A DNA stretch of 64,000 bases, from positions 310,001 through 374,000 of the forward strand of contig DASWYA010000001.1 in NCBI GenBank assembly GCA_036405235.1. The letters are read 5' to 3'. Shown here piece after piece: positions 58,118-64,000 of the stretch. Under the pieces are notes generated by a model. The model did not search any database and had not been told where the DNA came from. It worked only from the letters and a program-made list of their open reading frames with translations. The position numbers were made by a program, and so were the translations under genes. The number at the start of each line of letters is the position of its first letter. Position 1 is the first letter of the stretch. This DNA is from JASLCR01 sp036405235. Lineage in GTDB: Bacteria > Patescibacteriota > Saccharimonadia > Saccharimonadales > Saccharimonadaceae.

Positions 58118-59746
58118 ATGAACGGAGCAAGTAGCTACGCTAAAATTACTAACTACGAAGGTAAGAAAGGCGAAGTTAAAAAAGTCGTTCTTCTCTACTC
58201 TGGCGGACTTGACACCAGCACGATGGTGAAATGGATCCAAGACGTCTACAAGGCTGAAGTAATCGCCCTCACGATCGACATTGGTCAGCAAGCAGACGAC
58301 CTTGCTGCTATCAAGCAAAAAGCTCTCGACCTCGGAGCAGTAAAGGCAATCGTCGTTGATGCAAAAGAAGAATTTGCGAAAGAGTACATCTCACGCGGCA
58401 TTAAGGCAAACGGTATGTACCAAGGCCGCTACTACCTCTCTACGCCACTTGGCCGACCACTTCTCGCAAAATGGGCAGTGAAGGTCGCCGCACAAGAAGG
58501 TGCTGACGCAATCGCACACGGTGCTACCGGTAAAGGCAATGACCAGATTCGCATGGAAGGTTCTGCGTTAGCACTCAATCCTGACATCAAGATTATTGCA
58601 CCAGTCCGTGAATGGGGCATGGGACGCGACGAGCAGCTTGAATACTGTAAGAAGCACGGTATCCCAGTAAAACAGACTAAAGACAAGCCATACAGTTACG
58701 ACGACAACATGTGGGGTGTTACCGGCGAAGGTGGCGAGATTGAGAACCCTGCTCTTATTCCACCGCTCGAAAACATTCTACAGGTATGTAAAACTCCTGA
58801 AAATGCTTCAAATACTCCAGAATACGTCAATATTCAATTCCAAAAAGGTCTCCCTGTTGCTATCGACGATAAGCAGATGAGCCTTGTAGAAATTATCGAC
58901 CACCTCAACCATCGCGCAGCAGAGCACGCTATCGGCATCACTCACCTGCTTGAAGACCGCGTGATCGGACTTAAAGTACGCGGCATCTACGAAGCGCCAG
59001 CTGCGGAGACTATCATTACTGCACACAAAGCCCTCGAGCGTTTTACTTCAACCCGTCTTGAAAATGAATTTAAGTCTATCGTTGACGAAAAATGGGCATA
59101 CCTCTGCTACGGCGCACTATGGTTTGAACCACTCATGGAAGACCTCAACGCATATATTGATAAAGTAAACGAGAAAATCACTGGCAAGGTCACCGTGAAG
59201 CTCTATAAAGGGCACGCTGAAACTGTTGCCGTTGAGACACCAAACAGTATCTTTGACGAGAAGCTTGCAACATTCAACAAGAGCAGCCAGTTCAACCAAA
59301 ACACATCAGCAGGCTTTATCGAGCACTACACCTTGCAGATGAAGCTCGCACAGCGACGTCACCACACAGCACTTATCGCTATCGGCGGACGAGACAAGAA
59401 GCTTAAGTTGCTTCCAGAAATGAAAGCACTCGATAAACTTGGCTACCAACTCTACGCGACCTACAAGACTCACAAATTCCTGCTTGCAAACGGTATTGAG
59501 TCAATCCTTGTAAATAAGATTTCTTCGCCAGAACTGAAGCCAAATCTTGGAGACCTGCTGGATGCGAATCGCTTTGATCTCATCCTCAACATACCGACTA
59601 AGACAGATCGAGAAGAGACAGCAGCTAAAGAAAAGACTGACGGTCAGACTATTCGTGAGAAAGCCGTAGCGACCGATACACCACTTGTCACATCAGTACA
59701 TGTCGCGAAAGAAATCGTCACAAAACTAGCTAACAAAAAAGTTTAG
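58118..59746 (+). CDS. argG: Argininosuccinate synthase fused to an MGS-like regulatory domain
   Basis: 542 residues, against about 400 for ArgG. Residues 21-410 are ArgG: P-loop VVLLYSGGLDTSTMV, HGATGKGNDQIRMEGS, PVREWGMGRDEQLEYCKKHG and DNMWGVTGEGGEIENPA. It joins citrulline and aspartate with ATP to make argininosuccinate, AMP and PPi. Residues from about 415 on match the methylglyoxal-synthase-like fold that forms the allosteric C-terminus of carbamoyl-phosphate synthase: ALIAIGGRDKKLKLLPEM, KLGYQLYATYKTHKFLLANG, FDLILNIPTKTDREE, and DGQTIREKAVATDTPLVTS. Such domains bind UMP, IMP or ornithine in CarB, so allosteric control of ArgG is likely (inference). No argH or argF lies nearby. Start has GGAGAG two bases upstream. 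Confidence 0.93.
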   Translation: MNGASSYAKITNYEGKKGEVKKVVLLYSGGLDTSTMVKWIQDVYKAEVIALTIDIGQQADDLAAIKQKALDLGAVKAIVVDAKEEFAKEYISRGIKANGMYQGRYYLSTPLGRPLLAKWAVKVAAQEGADAIAHGATGKGNDQIRMEGSALALNPDIKIIAPVREWGMGRDEQLEYCKKHGIPVKQTKDKPYSYDDNMWGVTGEGGEIENPALIPPLENILQVCKTPENASNTPEYVNIQFQKGLPVAIDDKQMSLVEIIDHLNHRAAEHAIGITHLLEDRVIGLKVRGIYEAPAAETIITAHKALERFTSTRLENEFKSIVDEKWAYLCYGALWFEPLMEDLNAYIDKVNEKITGKVTVKLYKGHAETVAVETPNSIFDEKLATFNKSSQFNQNTSAGFIEHYTLQMKLAQRRHHTALIAIGGRDKKLKLLPEMKALDKLGYQLYATYKTHKFLLANGIESILVNKISSPELKPNLGDLLDANRFDLILNIPTKTDREETAAKEKTDGQTIREKAVATDTPLVTSVHVAKEIVTKLANKKV

Positions 59747-59756
59747 GAGACCACCC

Positions 59757-60560
59757 ATGAACGTGAGCCGTGTCCTCCTCTGCAGGCCGACACATTTTCA
59801 AGTCGACTATGTCATCAACCCGCACATGAAGCCGTTCTCGGTGGACCCCAAGAATGCCATGAAGCAGTGGGAAAAGCTCGTAGCAACACTTGAGTCTCTC
59901 GATATAAAAGTCGATGTCATCGAACAAGAGCAAGGCGTACCAGATATGGTCTTTGCTACCGACCAAGGTATCGTAAGAGATGGAGCTGTTGTCCTGGCGA
60001 ATTTCCGTCACACACAGCGCAAGAAAGAGCGTCAGTACTACCGCAAATGGTTCCGCGATAATAACTTTCGCCTGAGAGCACTCAGCAACGTGTTCTCATT
60101 TGAAGGTGGCGACACGTTATTTTTCGGGGACATGCTGTTGGTCGGCACTGGCTTTCGAGCAAATGTAGCATCATGCGAAGAACTTGCAAACAAATTTGAT
60201 ATCGACGTAATTCCACTCAGATTAACCGACCCAAACTTCTACCATCTTGACACCTGCTTTCTCCCTGTTGACCACGAGAATGCATTTTACTATCCGCCAG
60301 CATTTAGCAGTGCTTCCGCAAAACTACTAGAGAAGCTCATCCCAAATTTGCACGAATTTTCTAGAGACGAAGCATTTGGCTTTGGGGCAAATTCGTTCAT
60401 CTCTGGAAATCACGTCGTGATGCAGGCAAATCTTCCTACCCTGAAGCAAAAACTCGAGAAGTTAGGTAAAATAGTACACGAAGTAGATGTAAGTGAATTT
60501 AACAAATCTGGCGGTGGAATTCACTGCCTCATTAATACGCTAGAAGTGGCAGGAGAGTAA
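59757..60560 (+). CDS. Arginine deiminase/dihydrolase-like amidinotransferase-fold enzyme
   Basis: 267 residues. Guanidino-modifying superfamily features are VDYVINPHMKPFSVDP (about 17-32), PDMVFATDQGIV, FSFEGGDTLFF, FYHLDTCFLPV (catalytic His and Asp region) and the catalytic Cys in NKSGGGIHCLINTLE (about 256). Overall it is closest, from memory, to the N-terminal domain of cyanobacterial arginine dihydrolase (AgrE/ArgZ) and to DDAH. The position I believe corresponds to the Asn that ArgZ needs for double hydrolysis is Asp here (D69), so a simple deiminase producing citrulline is more likely. That would supply the ArgG encoded 10 bases upstream. Substrate assignment is inference. Confidence 0.85.
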   Translation: MNVSRVLLCRPTHFQVDYVINPHMKPFSVDPKNAMKQWEKLVATLESLDIKVDVIEQEQGVPDMVFATDQGIVRDGAVVLANFRHTQRKKERQYYRKWFRDNNFRLRALSNVFSFEGGDTLFFGDMLLVGTGFRANVASCEELANKFDIDVIPLRLTDPNFYHLDTCFLPVDHENAFYYPPAFSSASAKLLEKLIPNLHEFSRDEAFGFGANSFISGNHVVMQANLPTLKQKLEKLGKIVHEVDVSEFNKSGGGIHCLINTLEVAGE

Positions 60561-60563
60561 CAA

Positions 60564-61553
60564 GTGAGCGACTTTAACCCCAAGGAAAAGCTTTTAGAAA
60601 AGATTGCGACGAACGGCGGATGGGTAAACGCTCATTCACACATCGACCGATCATTTATCCTTAACGAGACGAACTTTAAGTTAGTCGATGGCACACTCAT
60701 GGAGAAATGGAATTATCCTGACGAGTACAAGCGAAATGCAAGCGTAGAGGATATCTACAAGAATATGTGCCGCGTACTCGACATGATGATCGAACAAGGA
60801 GTAACGGCTATTGCAAGTTTTATTGATGTCGACCCAGTCGTTGAGGATAAAGCAATCCAAGCCGCAAAACGCGTACGAGAAGAGTATTCAGATAAGATCA
60901 CTATTAAGTTTATTAACCAAGTAGTGAAGGGTGTCATTGAGCCCGAAGCTCGCAAATGGTTTGAAGTTGGTGCAGAGTTTGTTGATATTATTGGTGGTCT
61001 ACCAGAAAAAGATGAAGGTTACGAGGCTGAGCATCTCGATATCCTCTTTGAAACTGCCAAGAAATTTGGCAACAAACCACTCCATGTGCACGTTGATCAG
61101 CTCAATCTACCTACTCAACAAGACACCGAGCTGCTAATCGATAAGACTATCGAACACAACTATCAAGGCAAGGTTGTAGCCGTTCACTCAATCTCAGTAG
61201 GCGCACAATCACGTGAATATCGAACATCTCTATATGAGCGACTCGCCGAAGCTGGTATCATCGTAGTCGCCTGCCCATGTGGCTGGATCGACAATAGCTG
61301 GGTCGCGGGACTCGATCATGATGTAATCGGTCCAATCCATAATTCAGTGACGCCAGTGAAAGAGATGCTCGCCGCTGGTGTTGTTGTTGCACTCGGTACT
61401 GACAATATTCAGGACATCTATAAGCCATTCAGCGACGGTTCAATGTGGACTGAGTTGCGCTTCCTACTTGAAGCACAAAGGCTGTATGATCTCGACGCAC
61501 TCGCAGCCATCGCCTCAACAAATGGACGAAAAGCTCTCTTCCTAGATCAGTAA
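60564..61553 (+). CDS. Amidohydrolase, cytosine deaminase-like
   Basis: 329 residues. Metal ligands of the amidohydrolase TIM barrel: GGWVNAHSHIDRSFIL (HxH, about 24-26), LHVHVDQLNLPTQQD, VVAVHSISVGAQS and VALGTDNIQDIYKP (final Asp). The HSHIDR and HVHVDQ pattern places it near CodA cytosine deaminase and s-triazine deaminases. Other substrates, such as creatinine or N-carbamoyl compounds, cannot be excluded. GTG start with GGAGAG upstream, 3 bases after the amidinotransferase gene, so all three genes of 58118-61553 are co-expressed. Confidence 0.85.
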   Translation: MSDFNPKEKLLEKIATNGGWVNAHSHIDRSFILNETNFKLVDGTLMEKWNYPDEYKRNASVEDIYKNMCRVLDMMIEQGVTAIASFIDVDPVVEDKAIQAAKRVREEYSDKITIKFINQVVKGVIEPEARKWFEVGAEFVDIIGGLPEKDEGYEAEHLDILFETAKKFGNKPLHVHVDQLNLPTQQDTELLIDKTIEHNYQGKVVAVHSISVGAQSREYRTSLYERLAEAGIIVVACPCGWIDNSWVAGLDHDVIGPIHNSVTPVKEMLAAGVVVALGTDNIQDIYKPFSDGSMWTELRFLLEAQRLYDLDALAAIASTNGRKALFLDQ

Positions 61554-61570
61554 GCTCTTGCTGCCCGTAG

Positions 61571-61576
61571 TATAAT
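61571..61576 (+). promoter_or_regulatory. -10 box for rel
   Basis: TATAAT, 6 bases before the ATG at 61583; no clear -35. Predicted leaderless. Confidence 0.6.
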
Positions 61577-61582
61577 AAACTC

Positions 61583-63115
61583 ATGATAAGAGCCGAACTT
61601 CTACAGATTGCCAGGCTACATTACACGAGCAAGCAGGTTGCATTGCTCGAACGCGCCATTGACACGGCAAGCAACGCGCATAAAGATCAAAAACGCCGAA
61701 GTGGTGAGCCGTACATCATTCACCCGCTCGCCGTTGCCAAGTTCTTGATCGAATGGGGTATGGACATTGACTCAGTAGTCGCAGGAGTGCTGCACGATAC
61801 AGTTGAAGATACCGAGCTTACCCTGGAAGATATAGAAGCAGATTTCGGAGCGGATATCGCCTTCCTTGTCGATGGCGTGACAAAAGTTGGCCAGGCTCGT
61901 AGCGGCATGAAAGATCTCGAAAATTACTTGCCTCAGACAAAAGACAATCTTTCCAAGCTGCTGATCGCAGTTGCAAAAGATGTACGGGTAGTGATTATTA
62001 AAATCGCAGACCGACTTCACAACCTGCAGACCCTGGAACACATGCCAAAAGAAAAGCAAATGAAAATTGCTCGCGAAAGCCTAGAAGTCTTCGCACCAAT
62101 GGCAGACCGACTCGGTATGGGTGGTCCGCGCATGCTGATCGAGGAGCTTGGTTTTCGTTATGTAGATCCAAAAGAATTTACACGCACCCAAAACCTCATG
62201 AAAAAACGACTCGGTAAAAGTACGCGTAAGCTTGGCAAGATTCGTGAAGAGGTTGAAAAAAAGCTCAAAGAAGAGCACATCGACTACGAGATGGACGGCC
62301 GCGTAAAAAGCGTATTCAGCCTCTATCGAAAGCTGAAGCGTGTGGACGGCATTGACGATATTTATGACCTCATGGCGCTCAGGATCATTGTTGACAACAA
62401 AGAAGATTGCTATAGAGTTCTTGGCATCTTACACAGCATGTACAAGCCTATGCTCGAGCGTATTAAAGACTACATTGCCGTACCAAAAACCAATGGCTAC
62501 CAAAGCCTGCATACTACTGTTCTCACACCGTCAAAGCAAATTGTAGAATTTCAAGTACGCTCTAAAAGCATGCACGAATACGCTGAAGGTGGTCTCGCCG
62601 CAAGCTTTCACTATCACGAACAGAAGAATTCAGATAGCTACGTAAAGCGAAAAAGCGAGAAGCTGCCAAGCCAATTGCAGTGGATTACAGAACTCCAAGA
62701 GATTGCAAGTAAACTTCGAGCCGGCGAAGATATTCCAAGAGACCAGCTCAATATCGATCTTTTCGGCAGACGCATGTTTATCTACTCACCAAAAGGAGAT
62801 ATCTATAATCTCCCACACGGCGCCCTGCCACTGGACTTTGCTTATTTAGTCCATAGCGATGTAGGTCAGCACGCGAGCAGCTTCACCGTGAACGGCAAGA
62901 TTCACCCTTTCGACAAGCCACTAGAAAACGGTGATATCGTAGAAGTTCAAACCAAGAAATTACCACAAGCAAAAAAAGCTTGGCTTGATCTTGTGAAGAC
63001 GTCTCATGCAAAGAGCAAGCTGAAAGCACAACTCCGAGGCCTAGGTCTACTTGAAGGCATTTCAAATGCAGCAGCAATTATCCGTGAGAAAGCACGCCGT
63101 AAACGTAAAAATTAA
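61583..63115 (+). CDS. rel: Bifunctional (p)ppGpp synthetase/hydrolase, short form (Rel/SpoT)
   Basis: 510 residues against about 730 in full-length Rel. The HD hydrolase domain (about 25-180) has EPYIIHPLAVAKFL, VVAGVLHDTVEDT and IKIADRLHNLQTL, all intact. The synthetase domain (about 235-350) has YDLMALRIIVDNKEDCYRVL and VPKTNGYQSLHTTV. A TGS domain follows (IYNLPHGALPLDFAYLVHSD, about 400-460). The protein ends soon after TGS: the helical, zinc-finger/RIS and ACT domains that sense the ribosome and regulate full-length Rel are missing. Synthesis and breakdown of the alarmone are both expected, but amino-acid-starvation sensing may differ. Confidence 0.94.
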   Translation: MIRAELLQIARLHYTSKQVALLERAIDTASNAHKDQKRRSGEPYIIHPLAVAKFLIEWGMDIDSVVAGVLHDTVEDTELTLEDIEADFGADIAFLVDGVTKVGQARSGMKDLENYLPQTKDNLSKLLIAVAKDVRVVIIKIADRLHNLQTLEHMPKEKQMKIARESLEVFAPMADRLGMGGPRMLIEELGFRYVDPKEFTRTQNLMKKRLGKSTRKLGKIREEVEKKLKEEHIDYEMDGRVKSVFSLYRKLKRVDGIDDIYDLMALRIIVDNKEDCYRVLGILHSMYKPMLERIKDYIAVPKTNGYQSLHTTVLTPSKQIVEFQVRSKSMHEYAEGGLAASFHYHEQKNSDSYVKRKSEKLPSQLQWITELQEIASKLRAGEDIPRDQLNIDLFGRRMFIYSPKGDIYNLPHGALPLDFAYLVHSDVGQHASSFTVNGKIHPFDKPLENGDIVEVQTKKLPQAKKAWLDLVKTSHAKSKLKAQLRGLGLLEGISNAAAIIREKARRKRKN

Positions 63116-63531
63116 CTGAGCAAATTCTGCTCGCGCAATTTTTTGAAAAAATCAGGATATGGCGCTCGAATATCAAGTGCCAAGATCTCATCTGCGCTCA
63201 TCCACCAGTACTTGTCATGCTCCCAACTGAGCACGACTTTCGGCGATGAAGTTTCATATAAGTAAAGTGATCGTTCGTAGTCTTTACTGTCGTGTGATTC
63301 CTCCACCTGCATGATCAATGTAAGGTTATCCGCAGACGCAACAATTCCTGTCTCCTCTTGTAGCTCTCTGAGGAGACCTGTCGGCGTAGTCTCGCCAGCT
63401 TCGATGACACCTCCAGGTAAGTCAGGCTTCAGAGACCGGCGCGGATTCTCTGGCCAGACAGAACTGCGTAGTATTAGATACCTATTTGCTTCTATATCTT
63501 TTACAAGTACTTTGGCAAGAAGCAGTTTCAT
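63112..63531 (-). CDS. Nudix hydrolase
   Basis: 139 residues. Nudix box G-VIEAG-E followed by RELQEETGI (about 41-63), preceded by KPDLPGG. The short single-domain layout and YLILRSSVWPENPRR start resemble house-cleaning MutT-like enzymes; substrate unknown. Its 3' end overlaps the convergent rel gene by 4 bases. The start is 12 bases after ppa, so it is probably co-transcribed with ppa. Confidence 0.87.
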   Translation of the reverse strand: MKLLLAKVLVKDIEANRYLILRSSVWPENPRRSLKPDLPGGVIEAGETTPTGLLRELQEETGIVASADNLTLIMQVEESHDSKDYERSLYLYETSSPKVVLSWEHDKYWWMSADEILALDIRAPYPDFFKKLREQNLLS

Positions 63532-63543
63532 AAACTATTAGAG

Positions 63544-64000
63544 CTATTTAGTATTCCAGCGCTCGATGCATTCTTTGACAATAGCCTTTGCTTCTTCTAC
63601 GTCACCCCAGCCCTTCACAATAGTCACACCTGGCTTCTTGAGGTCTTTATAATGCGTAAAGTGATGCTCTACCTTAGCTTTCCATTGTGGGATATCGTCA
63701 AGCGACTGAATCCTGTCGTCATCACGATTATCTACCGGCACTACTACAATCTTGTCGTCAACTTCACCATCATCTTCGAACTTCATAACACCAACGATTT
63801 TTGCCTCAAGCCATACTCCAGTCGCAAGTGGCTCCGGGCAGATAATTAGTGTATCAAGCTCATCGCCATCCTCGTCAAGAGTCTGAGGGATAAAGCCGTA
63901 GTTGCATGGCTTTGCAAAGATTGCTGGCTCAACACGATCAAGCATGAATGCCGCATGTTCTCTATCCCACTCTACCTTTAGGCGTGATCCTTCTGGAATT
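63544..64000 (-). CDS. ppa: Inorganic pyrophosphatase, 5' end beyond the right edge
   Basis: Partial: at least 151 codons, open to the edge. The frame continues upstream of the internal Met at 63945 with IPEGSRLKVEWDREHAAF, which matches the conserved 'vEIPkGs..KYE.d' start of family I pyrophosphatases. Active-site stretches: PCNYGFIPQTLDEDGDELD (E-D-DGD-LD metal ligands) and VVVPVDNRDDDRIQ, HHFTHYKDLKK. It hydrolyses PPi made in biosynthesis, including by ArgG and the tRNA synthetases. Confidence 0.95.
   Translation of the reverse strand, partial: IPEGSRLKVEWDREHAAFMLDRVEPAIFAKPCNYGFIPQTLDEDGDELDTLIICPEPLATGVWLEAKIVGVMKFEDDGEVDDKIVVVPVDNRDDDRIQSLDDIPQWKAKVEHHFTHYKDLKKPGVTIVKGWGDVEEAKAIVKECIERWNTK

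Noticed and set aside
1..64000. UGA recoded as glycine (SR1/Gracilibacteria code)
   Set aside because: UGA ends clpP, the small gene before it and several ATGA-overlapping genes at the expected lengths.
1..64000. CRISPR arrays, insertion sequences, prophage or attachment sites
   Set aside because: I saw no regularly spaced repeats, transposase or integrase frames, or target duplications. The only transfer candidate is the GC-rich gene at 7333-7929.

Overview
The window reads as chromosome of a small-genome member of the Candidate Phyla Radiation, most likely a Saccharibacterium (TM7). I base this on several things seen together: tightly packed genes with short overlaps; single-membrane-anchored surface proteins sharing a 'Q.GSA..AIICLVLALV.ALGW' anchor; a PilB-type ATPase; a D-lactate/glycolate-oxidase-type flavoprotein next to a malic enzyme; GatCAB; and no biosynthetic operons except a sugar-phosphate one. 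TGA is a normal stop (clpP and the small gene before it end in TGA), which argues against SR1/Gracilibacteria. The taxonomic call comes from recognition, not from a search. There are no rRNAs, CRISPR arrays, insertion sequences or phage genes, and no gene-free stretch above 300 bases.

Layout. 1-107: first 35 codons of rpoB. 269-1070: clpP, with a previously unlisted 55-residue membrane protein translationally coupled in front of it, under a HrcA/CIRCE promoter. 1.1-9.3 kb: surface protein, sugar-transferase-like protein, trigger factor, a kinase-like gene plus hisS behind a His-codon leader peptide and terminator, an RNA methylase, a GC-rich membrane gene, a Nudix hydrolase and an inositol-phosphatase-family protein. 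9.3-16.7 kb: two tRNA-Leu genes, FAD oxidase, rsmD-PLC-like-recG, a PMM-like HAD phosphatase, tyrS. 16.9-26.5 kb: class A PBP; then clpC-metalloprotease-radA-PIN/TRAM (the Firmicute clpC-radA-yacL order, without ctsR/mcsAB/disA) with a second identical CIRCE promoter; nusA. 26.5-41.5 kb: flavoprotein, secreted HNH nuclease, aminopeptidase N, RNase HII-YraN fusion, rplS, malic enzyme, pilB-like, dnaE and three small envelope proteins. 41.5-49.9 kb: galU, Nudix, gatB/TM protein/gatA/gatC, uvrB, surface protein, LOG-family hydrolase. 49.9-58 kb: two PfkB kinases, then an rpiB-rpe-tktN-tktC-aldolase operon and gapdh. 58.1-61.6 kb: argG fused to an MGS-like regulatory domain, an arginine deiminase/dihydrolase-like enzyme and a CodA-like amidohydrolase in one operon. 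61.6-64 kb: a short Rel, Nudix, and the 3' part of inorganic pyrophosphatase.

Two window-wide themes stand out. First, most genes that begin a transcript have a TATAAT-like box exactly 6-8 bases before the start codon and no Shine-Dalgarno, so their mRNAs should be leaderless; genes inside operons or with longer leaders have normal AGGAG-type sites. Second, three genes are preceded by promoter-then-hairpin arrangements (rpoB, nusA, and the kinase-hisS pair). The last is the best candidate for an undescribed system: a leaderless 17-residue leader peptide with His-His-Thr-His, an intrinsic terminator, and an antiterminator arm located exactly where a ribosome on the leader stop codon would cover it, which is the logic of his/trp-type attenuation applied to a histidyl-tRNA synthetase operon.
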